Numbered from the stretch's first letter, positions 1 through 8,663 are shown. The stretch is 64,000 nt of DNA from Hydrogenophaga sp. (GCF_018780385.1 NZ_JADMJO010000013.1:1-64000), one strand, 5' to 3'. Notes: generated from the sequence alone by a model not told the origin. Made by a program: numbers and translations.

Positions 1-1
1 G

Positions 2-220
2 GCCAAGACCTTCTTCCAGCACGCCGCGCTGGTGGGTTACGGCGTGGTGATCGCGTTGGCCACCGCCATCTGCTTCACCCTGGCCGAGCCGATCGCGCGT
101 TTCCTGGGGCAGACCGGCATCAACGTGATGACGCGGTTGATGGGCCTGATCCTGGCGGCCCTCTCCGTTGAGGTGATGGCCACGGGGCTGGTGAAGCTGT
201 TCCCGGCCTTATTGGGCTGA
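2..220 (+). CDS. MarC family integral membrane protein, C-terminal part
   Basis: Only the last 72 codons are present; the frame is open through the left edge, so the start lies outside the window. The visible residues form hydrophobic segments around VVIALATAICFTLAEPIA and LMGLILAALSVEVMATG. The latter resembles the conserved last membrane helix of MarC/UPF0056 proteins, inner-membrane proteins of poorly defined function. The gene ends tail to tail with the ketopantoate reductase-like gene, and the two reading frames overlap by 12 bases. Family assignment rests on the C-terminal pattern alone. Confidence 0.7.
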   Translation, partial: AKTFFQHAALVGYGVVIALATAICFTLAEPIARFLGQTGINVMTRLMGLILAALSVEVMATGLVKLFPALLG

Positions 221-1213
221 CGGGTACAAACCCAGCGTCTGCGCCTGCAGACGCGAGAGGCCCAGCAGCGCGTCGGTGAAGGGCGTGGCCACGCCGGTGA
301 TCTGGCCAAGTTCGCGCACCACGGTGACCAGCGCGTCGAGCTCCACCGGCTTCTTCGCCTGCACGTCCTGCAGCATCGAGGTCTTGAACGCGCCCAGCTT
401 GAGCGTGACGGCGTGGCGGTCTTCGGGGCGCTGGTCGATCGGGATGCCGATCCTTGCACCAATCTCTTTGGCTTCGAGCATCACGCTGCTGATGAAACCC
501 CGCACGAGCTCGTCGCCCAGAATGCGGTCGGTGGTGGCCCCCGTGAGCGCGCTCACCGGGTTCACCGTCATGTTGCCCCAGAGCTTGTACCAAACGTCTT
601 TCTGGATCTGCGGCGACACCGTGGCGTTGAGCCCGGCGCGCTGCAACAGCGCGGCCAGCGCGGCCACCCTTTCGCTGGCCTCGCCCGAGGGCTCGCCGAT
701 GATCAGGCCGTTGCCGAAGTGGTGGCGGATGACACCGGGCGCATCCACCGAACAACTGGCGTGCACCACACCGCCCATGACGTTGCGCGCGGGAATGGTG
801 CGGTCAATGGCGCCGCCGGGGTCGACCGACTGAAGCCGGGCGCCGGCGCGCTCGCCGCCGAAGCCGTTGAAGAACCACCAGGGCACGCCGTTCATGGCGG
901 TGAGCACCACCGTGTGGCGACCGATCAGGGGTGCGATGCTGCGCGCCACCTCGGCCAGTGCGGGCGCTTTCACGGCCACGATCACGAGGTCCTGCACGCC
1001 CAGGGCGACCGCGCTGCTGGACGCCTTCACCGGTGCGCCGATGAGGCGCCCGTTCTCGTGCAGTTGAAGGCCATCGCGTTGGAGAGCCGCGAGCGTGTCG
1101 CCGCGGGCCAGCGCACTGACCGTGCAGCCAGCGTGCGAGAGCAGCACACCCAGCCAGCCGCCGATGGCGCCAGCGCCGACGATGGCCACGTTCTGGAAAT
1201 CCGGTTGTGTCAA
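209..1213 (-). CDS. 2-dehydropantoate 2-reductase (PanE/ApbA) family protein
   Basis: A 334-residue protein with an N-terminal NADP-binding glycine motif, GAGAIGGWLG, and the catalytic-type segment KDVWYKLWGNMTVNPVSAL, whose Lys and Asn match PanE. The family reduces 2-ketopantoate with NADPH, but many paralogues act on other 2-oxo acids. It is the last gene of the minus-strand hpa run, five bases after the class II aldolase gene. It may therefore reduce an aldol or oxo-acid product of that pathway rather than serve pantothenate synthesis. Family is firm; substrate is open. Confidence 0.8.
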   Translation of the reverse strand: MTQPDFQNVAIVGAGAIGGWLGVLLSHAGCTVSALARGDTLAALQRDGLQLHENGRLIGAPVKASSSAVALGVQDLVIVAVKAPALAEVARSIAPLIGRHTVVLTAMNGVPWWFFNGFGGERAGARLQSVDPGGAIDRTIPARNVMGGVVHASCSVDAPGVIRHHFGNGLIIGEPSGEASERVAALAALLQRAGLNATVSPQIQKDVWYKLWGNMTVNPVSALTGATTDRILGDELVRGFISSVMLEAKEIGARIGIPIDQRPEDRHAVTLKLGAFKTSMLQDVQAKKPVELDALVTVVRELGQITGVATPFTDALLGLSRLQAQTLGLYPSAQ

Positions 1214-1217
1214 TCGA

Positions 1218-2012
1218 TCACTCCAGGTAGCTGCTGTCCAGGCGGTTCACCCGCCGCACCAGCGCATCGAACACGTCACGGCCTGCGCCGTGGTCGGGGC
1301 TGAACTGCAGCGCGTCGCGTGTGCATTGGGCCGCGATCGACTCGGGCACGGGAATGGCGGCAGCGGCACCGCCCATGGAGAAGGTCGCCAGCTGGATTTC
1401 ACAGGCGCGCTGCAGCGTCCACAGGATGGCAAAGGTCTGCGGCACCGTGGCACCCCAGGCCAGCAGGCCATGGTTGCGCAGGATCACGGCCGGTTTGTCA
1501 CCGATGCTCTTGAGCAGGCGCGGCGCTTCTTCGGCGTGAATGGTGATGCCCTCGAAGTCGTGGTAGGCCACCATGCCATGCAGCTGCGCGGTGTAGAAGT
1601 TGGTCTGCTGCAAGCCGTCCTTCAGGCAGGCCACGGCCACGCCGGCGGTTGTGTGGGTGTGCATCACGCAGTGCGCGCCGGGCAGGCTGTCGTGGATGGC
1701 CGCGTGCACGGTGAAACCGGCCGGATTGACGCGGTGGGTCGAGCCGTCGAGCACGTCACCCTTCAGATTGATCTTCACGAGGTTGCTCGCAGTCACTTCG
1801 CTGTAATGCAAGCCAAAGGGATTGATCAAAAACTGCTTTTCACTTCCAGCCACCGAATCGGGCAAGCGCAGCGTGATGTGGTTGTAGATCATCTCGGTCC
1901 AGCCCAGCATGGCGAAGACGCGGTAGCAGGCGGCGAGCTCCAGGCGCGCGGCCCATTCATCGGGGTGCATGCCGGAGGGCAGCACGGTCGTGGATCGCAG
2001 CGTGGCGTTCAT
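1218..2012 (-). CDS. class II aldolase/adducin family protein
   Basis: A 264-residue protein with the class II aldolase fold signature. The segment HTHTTAGVAVACL supplies two of the usual metal-binding histidines, and RNHGLLAWG supplies a further conserved His. Members are zinc-dependent aldolases or epimerases acting on small hydroxy-oxo compounds, plus many proteins of unknown substrate. It lies 26 bases downstream of hpaI and just before a ketopantoate reductase-like gene on the same strand. It is not part of the standard hpa pathway, so its role, perhaps a side aldol reaction, is inferred only from position. Confidence 0.8.
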   Translation of the reverse strand: MNATLRSTTVLPSGMHPDEWAARLELAACYRVFAMLGWTEMIYNHITLRLPDSVAGSEKQFLINPFGLHYSEVTASNLVKINLKGDVLDGSTHRVNPAGFTVHAAIHDSLPGAHCVMHTHTTAGVAVACLKDGLQQTNFYTAQLHGMVAYHDFEGITIHAEEAPRLLKSIGDKPAVILRNHGLLAWGATVPQTFAILWTLQRACEIQLATFSMGGAAAAIPVPESIAAQCTRDALQFSPDHGAGRDVFDALVRRVNRLDSSYLE

Positions 2013-2038
2013 GGTGGTCTCCTGTCGGTGTTGTCGGC

Positions 2039-2866
2039 TCAGTACACGCTGCCTTTGGTGGGTGCGGGCATGGCGGGCGCGTCGGCCTTGAAGCGCGCGG
2101 CCAGCGCACTGGTCTGGCGCGCGAGGATCTGGGTGTCCAGTCCCACGGCCACGAACACCGCGCCAAGCGCGAGGTAGTGGCGCGCCTGGGCTTCGTCCGC
2201 GGTGAGGATGCCGGGCGCCTTGCCGGCGCGCAGGATGCCGCGGATGGCGTGTTCGATGGCCGCCTGCACCTCGGGGTGGCCCGGGTTGCCCACATGGCCG
2301 AGCGAGGCGGAGAGGTCGGCCGGTCCGATGAACACACCGTCCACCCCCGGCGTGGCGGCGATCGCATCGAGCTGGGCCAAGGCCTCGCGCGTCTCGGCCT
2401 GCACCAGCAGGCAGACCTGGGCGTTGGCCTCTTTGGCGTAGTTCGGGTAGCGACCCCAGCGCGAGGCGCGTGCGCCGGCCATGCCGCGCACACCACCCTG
2501 GCCGCTCACGTCATCGGCCTGCGGATAGCGGCAGGCGCGCACGAGCTGGGCCGCCTGTTCGGGCGTGTCGACCATGGGCACCAGCAGGGTCTGCAGGCCG
2601 ATGTCGAGGTACTGCTTGATGAGCGCCGCGTCGCCCACCGGCACGCGTGCAATGGCGTGCGAGCCTGGGTAGGCCGCGATGGCCTGGGCCTGGGCCAGCA
2701 GGTCTTTCAGGCTGTTGGGCGAGTGTTCACCATCGATCAGCAGCCAGTCGAAGTCGGCGCCGGCGCAGATTTCCGCGCTGTAGGGGTTGGCCAGGCCGAG
2801 CCAGAGGCCGATCTGCACACGGCGCGCGGCAAGGGCTTGTTTGAAGGCGTTGGTGGGTGTTTGCAT
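2039..2866 (-). CDS. hpaI: 4-hydroxy-2-oxoheptanedioate aldolase
   Basis: A 275-residue HpcH/HpaI aldolase. Visible family motifs are [12 protein letters not shown] with the active-site His, [10 protein letters not shown], a Glu in [11 protein letters not shown] and an Asp in [13 protein letters not shown]; the last two are the divalent metal ligands of the family. The enzyme cleaves 4-hydroxy-2-oxoheptane-1,7-dioate to pyruvate and succinic semialdehyde, the final step of homoprotocatechuate meta-cleavage. Its place directly after hpaH supports this over the related 2-dehydro-3-deoxyglucarate aldolase. Length is normal. The ATG follows a run containing GGAAA/GAGAGG-like purines. Confidence 0.9.
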   Translation of the reverse strand: MQTPTNAFKQALAARRVQIGLWLGLANPYSAEICAGADFDWLLIDGEHSPNSLKDLLAQAQAIAAYPGSHAIARVPVGDAALIKQYLDIGLQTLLVPMVDTPEQAAQLVRACRYPQADDVSGQGGVRGMAGARASRWGRYPNYAKEANAQVCLLVQAETREALAQLDAIAATPGVDGVFIGPADLSASLGHVGNPGHPEVQAAIEHAIRGILRAGKAPGILTADEAQARHYLALGAVFVAVGLDTQILARQTSALAARFKADAPAMPAPTKGSVY

Positions 2867-2879
2867 GGTGAGAGGAAAT

Positions 2880-3707
2880 TCAGACGAATTGGAATGTCAG
2901 GCAACCCAGCGGGCCGTAGTCGGCCTCGAACAGGTCGCCCACCTTCGCAGCCACCGGCCGCGTGAAAGAACCAGCCAGCACGATCTGGCCAGCCCGCAGC
3001 GATTCGCCCCAGGGCGCGAGCTTGTGCGCCAACCAGGCGATGCCCACGGCGGGGTGGCCCTGCACGCCAGCGGCCAGGCCCGTTTCTTCCACCACGCCGT
3101 TCTGCTTGAGTACGGCGCCGCACCAGGGCAGGTTGGTGGTGAGCGCGTCGGCGCGGTAACGCTCGTCGCCTGCACCGAGCACGATGCCGGCGTTGGCCGC
3201 GTTGTCGCTGATGGTGTCGAACACCTTGCGCATGGTTTTGGTGTGGCGATCGAACTGCTCGATGCGCGCGTCGATGATCTCGATGGCGGGGGTCACGTAC
3301 TCGGTCGCGGCCAGCACGTCGGCCACCGTCACGTCCGTGCCTTTGAGCGGGGCCTTGAGCACGAAGGCGAGCTCCACCTCCACACGCGGTGCGATGAAGC
3401 GGCTGGCGGGAATCTCCAACACCTGACCGGCCTGCGCGGTGAACAACATGCTCTGCAGCAGGGTGCCGAAGTCGGGCTCGTCAATCTGGCTGGCCATCTG
3501 CATGGCGCGGCTGGTCAGGCCAATCTTGTGGCCGATGACCTTGTTGCCGCCGGCGATCTGCTGCGCGACCCAGGTGCGGCCGATGCGATAACCGTCCTCG
3601 ATGGTCATGCCGGGGAAACGCTTGGAGAAGTGTTCCAGTGGCACGCGGGCCTTCTCCGCCTGCTCGAGCTCGGCGGCCAGTTGCTGGATGAGGGTGTCGT
3701 CGAGCAT
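2880..3707 (-). CDS. hpaH: 2-oxo-hept-4-ene-1,7-dioate hydratase
   Basis: A 275-residue protein of the MhpD/HpaH hydratase family in the fumarylacetoacetate hydrolase fold. Visible markers are IEDGYRIG near residue 36, the conserved [11 protein letters not shown] segment near residue 56, and RVEVELAFV carrying the metal-ligand glutamates. It hydrates 2-oxohept-4-ene-1,7-dioate to the 4-hydroxy acid that HpaI cleaves. It starts four bases after the hpaF stop and precedes hpaI by 13 bases, so the three are almost certainly cotranscribed. The length matches family members. Confidence 0.9.
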   Translation of the reverse strand: MLDDTLIQQLAAELEQAEKARVPLEHFSKRFPGMTIEDGYRIGRTWVAQQIAGGNKVIGHKIGLTSRAMQMASQIDEPDFGTLLQSMLFTAQAGQVLEIPASRFIAPRVEVELAFVLKAPLKGTDVTVADVLAATEYVTPAIEIIDARIEQFDRHTKTMRKVFDTISDNAANAGIVLGAGDERYRADALTTNLPWCGAVLKQNGVVEETGLAAGVQGHPAVGIAWLAHKLAPWGESLRAGQIVLAGSFTRPVAAKVGDLFEADYGPLGCLTFQFV

Positions 3708-3711
3708 GGGA

Positions 3712-4158
3712 TCAGGTCCGATTGAACAGGGGGTGGATGGAACTGTTTTTGGCGTCGAACACCTCGTGTCCCTCGTCCACCTGCACGGTGATTCCGATCG
3801 GGCGGGCGGCGAGTTGCGCAGCGAAGTTCTTCTTGACGCAGGCCTGCAACGCGTCGCCCACGCGCTGGTGCGTGTTGGTGCTGCGGCCCTTTGCCATGCG
3901 AACGTTCATGTAGACGAAGGCGTAGTCGCTGCCGAGGCCTGCGGCAACGCCCGCCGCACCACCGTCGGCCACCGCGCTGTGCGCGGCGGGGTAGGCGAGC
4001 ACGCGCGTGCCGCCGGTGGGGAAGACCTGCTGGCCGGCCTCGTCGCGCACCGCGAGCATGGCGTCGCACAGGGTGCGGCACAGCCGGCTCATGTCGATGC
4101 CGCCTTGTGCTTCGGGTTGGTCGAGATTGGGGGTGTAGAGGATGACGAGGTGGGGCAT
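3712..4158 (-). CDS. hpaF: 5-carboxymethyl-2-hydroxymuconate delta-isomerase
   Basis: A 148-residue protein starting MPHLVILYT; the N-terminal proline after Met removal is the catalytic base of the tautomerase-like CHMI family. Near residue 90 it carries the family segment [15 protein letters not shown]. It converts 5-carboxymethyl-2-hydroxymuconate to 5-oxopent-3-ene-1,2,5-tricarboxylate, linking HpaE to HpaG. It is somewhat longer than the roughly 126-residue enterobacterial enzyme, with extra residues in the middle ([13 protein letters not shown]). It sits between hpaD and hpaH with spacers of only 4-5 bases, which strongly supports the pathway role. Confidence 0.88.
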   Translation of the reverse strand: MPHLVILYTPNLDQPEAQGGIDMSRLCRTLCDAMLAVRDEAGQQVFPTGGTRVLAYPAAHSAVADGGAAGVAAGLGSDYAFVYMNVRMAKGRSTNTHQRVGDALQACVKKNFAAQLAARPIGITVQVDEGHEVFDAKNSSIHPLFNRT

Positions 4159-4163
4159 GTTGG

Positions 4164-5087
4164 TCAGAGTCTGGAGACAGTTTGAAAACCCTGGGCGGCC
4201 GAGGCCTGCGCGGCGGGAATGGCGCTCCCGATCTGCGGCGTGACGGGGAAGATGGCGTTGATCTGGCCGGTGCCGGAGGCGCCGAAGTAGGGTGTGACGA
4301 CCTCGGCCAGGCCGGTGTAGTCGCTCCAGCCGAGCGCGCCGAGCATCATGGCGGTGTCGTGCATGAAGCCTTCACCGTGGCCTTTGGCGGCGTACTCGGG
4401 CAGCATCTCGCAGAAGGCCTTCCACTCGCCCTGTTCCCACATCTGCACCACGCGGCGGTCCAGCGTTTCGAGGAAGGGGCTCCAGATCTTGAAGGCGTAG
4501 TCGGGCGCAAGCCCGTTTTGCGCGAAACGGTGGCTCAAGCTGCCGCTGGCCAGGAAGGCGACGGTGCCGTCGTAGTGGTCTTCCACGGCCTTGCGCATGG
4601 CCCAGCCCAGGCGCGCGCTGTCGTTGAGGTAGTGGGCCTGGCACAGCGCAGAGACCGAGATGGCCTTGAAGTGCTGGTCGGCGTTCATGTAGCGCATGGG
4701 CACCAGCGTGCCGTACTCCGGGCCGAGGGTGGTGGCATCGTGAGCCAGGGTTTCGACGCCGTGCTCGTTGCACACCTGGGCCAGCAGTTGTCCGAGTGCG
4801 GGGTTGCCCGGGATCTCGAACGGCATGTTGCTGATGAAGTGCGGCAGTTCGTTGCTGGTGTAGCGGCCTTCAAAGTGCGGTGCGCAGTTGAGGTGATAAC
4901 TTGCGTTGACGAGCCAGTGGGTGTCGAAGACAACGATGGTGTCCACGCCGAGTTCGCGGCAGCGGCGGCTGATTTCCTTGTGACCGTCGATGGCGTCCTG
5001 TCTCGTTCCTTTTCTGGGGCCGTCCAGTTCGCTGAGGTACATCGAGGGGACGTGGGTGACTTTGGCGACCAGTGCTAGTTTTCCCAT
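4164..5087 (-). CDS. hpaD: 3,4-dihydroxyphenylacetate 2,3-dioxygenase
   Basis: A 307-residue class III (LigB-type) extradiol dioxygenase that opens the homoprotocatechuate ring with Fe(II) and O2. The N-terminus MGKLALVAKVTHVPSMYL and the segments DGHKEISRRCRELGVDTI and VFDTHWLVN match HpaD; the histidines in THVPS and DTHW are likely metal ligands. The ORF track extends to 5276, but I place the start at 5087. The homology begins exactly there, GAGGAG lies 6 bases upstream, and the extra codons run through the inverted repeat at 5158-5261. Slightly longer than the roughly 283-residue E. coli enzyme. Confidence 0.93.
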   Translation of the reverse strand: MGKLALVAKVTHVPSMYLSELDGPRKGTRQDAIDGHKEISRRCRELGVDTIVVFDTHWLVNASYHLNCAPHFEGRYTSNELPHFISNMPFEIPGNPALGQLLAQVCNEHGVETLAHDATTLGPEYGTLVPMRYMNADQHFKAISVSALCQAHYLNDSARLGWAMRKAVEDHYDGTVAFLASGSLSHRFAQNGLAPDYAFKIWSPFLETLDRRVVQMWEQGEWKAFCEMLPEYAAKGHGEGFMHDTAMMLGALGWSDYTGLAEVVTPYFGASGTGQINAIFPVTPQIGSAIPAAQASAAQGFQTVSRL

Positions 5088-5157
5088 GTCTTGCTCCTCT
5101 GTTGGTTGTTGTTTGCTCCGTGGCATGCGAACGGACGAGCGCCAACGTGCCACTTCA

Positions 5158-5261
5158 GATCGAGAAGGTCGGGCGCTCTGCGCAGCGAAATCAAGGAGGA
5201 GGGCCGGGCGTAGCCCGGACCGGGGGACATTCGCGGAGCAGAGCGCCCGGCCTTCTCGATC
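5158..5261. repeat. intergenic inverted-repeat element (REP/MITE-like) inside the hpa operon
   Basis: Two outer arms, GATCGAGAAGGTCGGGCGCTCTGC (5158-5181) and its near-perfect reverse complement (5238-5261), pair with a single mismatch. Between them is a second hairpin, CCGGGC-GTA-GCCCGG (5204-5218). The 104-base element fills most of the 201-base gap between hpaE and hpaD, an operon whose other junctions are under 30 bases or overlap. It contains no plausible gene. It looks like a mobile or dispersed non-coding repeat; copy number elsewhere cannot be judged from this window, and I see no second copy here. Confidence 0.75.
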
Positions 5262-5288
5262 CCGCCAACCCGGCAAAGCGAAGGCATT

Positions 5289-6761
5289 TCAAACACCCCA
5301 ATGCGGAATGTGATGCGACCCCAGAGACACCGCCACGTTCTTCGGCTCCAGGAACACCTCATAACTCCAGGTCCCACCCTCACGCCCGGTGCCACTCGCT
5401 TTGGTGCCGCCAAACGGTTGACGAAGGTCCCGCACGTTCTGCGAGTTGACGAAACACATCCCCGCCTCCACAGCAGCCGCCACCCGGTGCGCACGCCCGA
5501 GATTCTCCGTCCACACATAGCTGGAGAGACCGTACTGAATGTCGTTGGCCAGCTCGATCGCATGCGCCTCGTCGCGAAACGGAATGAGACAGGCCACCGG
5601 TCCGAAGATTTCCTCTTGTGCAATCCGCATGCGGTTGTCCACATCGGCGAACACGGTGGGCCACACGTAGTTGCCTTTGGCCACGCGCGATGACAGCTCC
5701 GAAGCGTACGAGGGCCGGTCCAACCCGCCACACAACATCGTCGCGCCTTCTTTGGGGCCGAGCTCGATGTAGCCGCGCACCTTCGCCAGATGCGCCTGGC
5801 TGATCATCGGACCGACGATGGTTTTTTCATCCAGCGGGTCGCCCACGGTAATGCGCTTGGCGCGTTCGACAAACTTCTGCGCGAAGTCGGCGTAGATGCT
5901 TTGCTCCACCAGGATGCGGCTGCCCGCCGTGCAGCGCTCGCCGTTGTTGCTGAAGATCATGAACACCGCGGCGTCCAGCGCGCGGTCCAGGTCGGCGTCA
6001 TCGAAGATCACGAACGGGCTCTTGCCACCGAGCTCCATGCTGAACTTCTTCAGGCCCGCGCTCTGCACGATGCGGTTGCCCGTGGCAGTCGACCCGGTGA
6101 AGGAAATCGCGCGCACGTCCGGGTGTGCGCACAGCGGCTCGCCCGCTTCCTTGCCATAGCCATGCACCACGTTCAAGACGCCGGGCGGAATGCCGGCTTC
6201 CAGCGCCAACTCGCCCAGGCGCGCGGCCGTGAGGGGACTGAGCTCGCTCATCTTCAGCACCGCCGTGTTGCCGAAGGCGAGACACGGTGCGACCTTCCAG
6301 GTGGCGGTCATGAAAGGCACGTTCCACGGGCTGATGAGCGCGCACACGCCGACCGGGTGGAACAGCGTGTAGTTCAGGTGCGTGGGCGTGGGGTAGGTGT
6401 GACCGTCCACGCGCGTGCACATCTCGGCGAAGTAGTGGAAGTTGTCCGCCGCGCGCGGAATCAGTTGTTTGCCGGTTTGCGAAATCACCTGCCCGCTGTC
6501 GTTGGTCTCGGTTTGCGCAATCTCGGGCACATGCGCTGCGATGAGTTCGCCCAGCTTGCGCATGAGCTTCGCGCGCTCAGTGGCGGGCAACCCAGCCCAC
6601 GTCGGGAACGCGTCTTTGGCCGCCTGCACCGCCGCGTTGATCTCGTCTGCGCCACCAGCGCTGACCTCGGCAAGCACCTCCTGGGTGGCGGGGTTGATCG
6701 TCTCGAAAGTGGTGCCGCTGGCCACGGACTGGCCGTTGATGAGGTGCTGGATCGTCGTCAT
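5289..6761 (-). CDS. hpaE: 5-carboxymethyl-2-hydroxymuconate semialdehyde dehydrogenase
   Basis: A 490-residue NAD-dependent aldehyde dehydrogenase with all core residues: the SPWNVPF Asn near 147, FTGSTATG for cofactor binding near 221, the general base Glu243 in MELGGKSP and the catalytic Cys277 in NNGERCTAG. It oxidises the HpaD ring-cleavage semialdehyde to 5-carboxymethyl-2-hydroxymuconate. The start codon overlaps the hpaG2 stop in an ATGA arrangement, so translation is probably coupled. A long gap with an inverted repeat separates it from hpaD. Confidence 0.93.
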   Translation of the reverse strand: MTTIQHLINGQSVASGTTFETINPATQEVLAEVSAGGADEINAAVQAAKDAFPTWAGLPATERAKLMRKLGELIAAHVPEIAQTETNDSGQVISQTGKQLIPRAADNFHYFAEMCTRVDGHTYPTPTHLNYTLFHPVGVCALISPWNVPFMTATWKVAPCLAFGNTAVLKMSELSPLTAARLGELALEAGIPPGVLNVVHGYGKEAGEPLCAHPDVRAISFTGSTATGNRIVQSAGLKKFSMELGGKSPFVIFDDADLDRALDAAVFMIFSNNGERCTAGSRILVEQSIYADFAQKFVERAKRITVGDPLDEKTIVGPMISQAHLAKVRGYIELGPKEGATMLCGGLDRPSYASELSSRVAKGNYVWPTVFADVDNRMRIAQEEIFGPVACLIPFRDEAHAIELANDIQYGLSSYVWTENLGRAHRVAAAVEAGMCFVNSQNVRDLRQPFGGTKASGTGREGGTWSYEVFLEPKNVAVSLGSHHIPHWGV

Positions 6762-7540
6762 GCGGACTCAAGGGGTGAGGTGATGGTGTTGACCAGGTCG
6801 CCGATGCCTTCGATGGACGTGACGATCACGTCGCCGGGCTGGCAGTCGACCACGCCGTCGGGCGTGCCGGTGAGGATCAGGTCGCCGGGTTGCAGGGTCA
6901 TGAAGGCGCTGAAGTACTCGATCAGCGTGGGCACATCGAAGATCATGTCGCGCGTGTTGCCTTGCTGCGTGACCTGGCCATTGACAGTGGTCTGCAGCGC
7001 GAGGTTCATGGGGTCGGGAACATCGGTCGCATCCACCAGCCAGGGGCCGATGGGCGTGCAGGTGTCGCGGTTCTTCACGCGCAGGTTGGGGCGGTACCAG
7101 TTCTCCAGGTAGTCGCGGATCGCGTAGTCGTTGGCCACGGTGTAACCGGCCACGAAATCCAGCGCGTCGGCTTTTTTCACGCGCCTGGCCGTGCGCCCGA
7201 TCACCACCGCGAGTTCGCATTCGTAATGCATGTGCTGCACGCCCGCCGGGCGCAGCGTGAAGCCGCGGTGGCCGGTGAGGCCGGCTTCGCCCTTCAAGAA
7301 GGCCAATGGTTCTTCCGGCGCCTTGAACGCGAGTTCTTTCGCGTGGTCGGCGTAGTTCAGACCCAGCGCGAGGATGGTGCGTGGACGGGTGGGCGGATTG
7401 GGTGTGAGCGGCGGCAACCACACCACCTCGTCGAAGGCCACGCGGCAGCCTTTCAACGCGGGGGTGAGCAGCTCCAGCTGGCCGTCGACCTCCACGGCGT
7501 TATGGACCGCGCCGGCCCAGGCGATGCGGGCGTGTTTCAT
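6758..7540 (-). CDS. hpaG2: HpaG C-terminal-type subunit, fumarylacetoacetate hydrolase family (decarboxylase/isomerase)
   Basis: A 260-residue FAH-fold protein. Diagnostic segments are ILALGLNYADHAKE near residue 56, HYECELAVVIGRTAR with the metal-ligand glutamates, and LILTGTPDGV near residue 230. In E. coli one fused HpaG carries two homologous FAH domains performing decarboxylation of 5-oxopent-3-ene-1,2,5-tricarboxylate and isomerisation of the product. Here the second domain is a separate gene whose ATG overlaps the hpaG1 stop by 4 bases. It is followed directly by hpaE with another 4-base overlap. Which chemical step each half performs is not visible. Confidence 0.88.
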   Translation of the reverse strand: MKHARIAWAGAVHNAVEVDGQLELLTPALKGCRVAFDEVVWLPPLTPNPPTRPRTILALGLNYADHAKELAFKAPEEPLAFLKGEAGLTGHRGFTLRPAGVQHMHYECELAVVIGRTARRVKKADALDFVAGYTVANDYAIRDYLENWYRPNLRVKNRDTCTPIGPWLVDATDVPDPMNLALQTTVNGQVTQQGNTRDMIFDVPTLIEYFSAFMTLQPGDLILTGTPDGVVDCQPGDVIVTSIEGIGDLVNTITSPLESA

Positions 7541-8184
7541 GCCTTCACCTCCGCCTGGAAACTGTGCACGGCTGGCTTGAAGCCGGTGGCACTGATCTCC
7601 ACCGTGTCACCTGCGTGCACCAGCGGGCGCGTGCCGTCCGGCAGGCAGTCGCTGCCCAGCATCAACACGTCACCAGCGCGCAGCGACATGAATTCGTCCA
7701 CGTCGGCCAGCAGCGTGGCGGCGTCGCGCACCAGCTCGGCCAGCGCCGTGGTCTGGCGGTGCACGCCGTTGATGCGCAGCTCGAGTTGCAGGGTTGACAG
7801 GCCATCGAGTCCGCCCAGGCGCTGCAGCGGCACGCATTCGGGGCCGACACCGAGGAAGCCGTCCACGCACTGAAACTTCACTGGCGGGCGGTAGTAGCTC
7901 TCAAACGCGATCGCCACGTCGTTGAACAACACGGCGCCGGCCACGCCCGCGTCGCCCATCACCAGCCCGAGCGCCGCGGCCACCACCACCGGTGCGCCAG
8001 CGGGCAGAAAGACGCTGTGGCCCGAGGCGGTGAAGGTGTTGGCGGTCTTGATGTAGAGCACCGGCGCGGTCGGTGCGGCCTTGTACGGCGGCTCGGCCAT
8101 GCGCGGTGCCCACAGGGCGTGCTCGCGCTGGAAGTTGAGCAGCGTGCCGTAAACCGTGCCCTCGGGCATCCAGTGGGTGTTCAT
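7537..8184 (-). CDS. hpaG1: HpaG N-terminal-type subunit, fumarylacetoacetate hydrolase family
   Basis: A 215-residue FAH-family protein beginning MNTHWMPEGTVYGTLLNF, with PVLYIKTANTF and GDVLMLGSDCLPDGTRP as family landmarks; the last occupies the GTPDG position of hpaG2. The ORF track starts at 8298, but those 38 codons lie inside hpaR. The ATG at 8184 is preceded by GGAGGA and overlaps the hpaR stop in an ATGA. Together with hpaG2 it would replace the fused HpaG decarboxylase/isomerase. It is smaller than hpaG2, as is usual for the N-terminal half. Confidence 0.87.
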   Translation of the reverse strand: MNTHWMPEGTVYGTLLNFQREHALWAPRMAEPPYKAAPTAPVLYIKTANTFTASGHSVFLPAGAPVVVAAALGLVMGDAGVAGAVLFNDVAIAFESYYRPPVKFQCVDGFLGVGPECVPLQRLGGLDGLSTLQLELRINGVHRQTTALAELVRDAATLLADVDEFMSLRAGDVLMLGSDCLPDGTRPLVHAGDTVEISATGFKPAVHSFQAEVKA

Positions 8185-8663
8185 TCGACGTCCTCCTCCA
8201 GTGTCTCGACCTCGCCCGGCTGCTCCAGGGCAATCACCTCGTCGAGCAGGGCATACAGCTGCGCCAGCCGCGCCTTGCCCAGGCGCTCCTCCATCCACGC
8301 GTAGTGCGACTCGATGGTGCTCGATAGGCGCTTGACCAGCTTGAGCCCGGCGGGCGTGGCGCGCACCACCGTGCGGCGGGCATCCTGCGGACAGCGGCTG
8401 CGCGCGATCAGGCCGTCGCGCTCCATGCGGGTGAGCACACCGGTGAGGCTCGGGCCGAGCAGAAAGGCCTCGCGCGCCACACGGCCAGTTTCCACGCCAC
8501 CCGGGAGGCGGGCGTGTTCACCCAGCACGCGCAACACGCGCCATTGCTGGTCGCTCAAGCCATGCTCCCGCAGGCTGGGCCGGGTGTGCAGCATCACCGC
8601 CTCGCGGGCCTCGAGCAGCAGGCGCGGCAGGTTGCGGTGGATGAAGGGGGTGGACTCGTTCAT
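8181..8663 (-). CDS. hpaR: MarR-family regulator of homoprotocatechuate catabolism
   Basis: A 160-residue MarR protein. The winged helix-turn-helix spans roughly residues 35-105, with LSDQQWRVLRVL, LLGPSLTGVLTRMERDGLI as recognition region and SRCPQDARRTVV as the wing. It is the first gene of the minus-strand hpa operon and overlaps hpaG1, so it is likely autoregulated together with the catabolic genes and relieved by a pathway aromatic acid. An in-frame stop directly before ATG 8663 fixes the start. No good Shine-Dalgarno is visible, and the palindrome TTAACATGTTAA lies just upstream. Confidence 0.9.
   Translation of the reverse strand: MNESTPFIHRNLPRLLLEAREAVMLHTRPSLREHGLSDQQWRVLRVLGEHARLPGGVETGRVAREAFLLGPSLTGVLTRMERDGLIARSRCPQDARRTVVRATPAGLKLVKRLSSTIESHYAWMEERLGKARLAQLYALLDEVIALEQPGEVETLEEDVE

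Noticed and set aside
1095-2177. 360-codon plus-strand ORF
   Set aside because: Antisense to the class II aldolase and the start of the PanE-like gene; no domain recognisable.
5088-5276. 63-codon N-terminal extension of hpaD
   Set aside because: HpaD homology starts at MGKLAL with a good GAGGAG site; the extension translates the inverted repeat.
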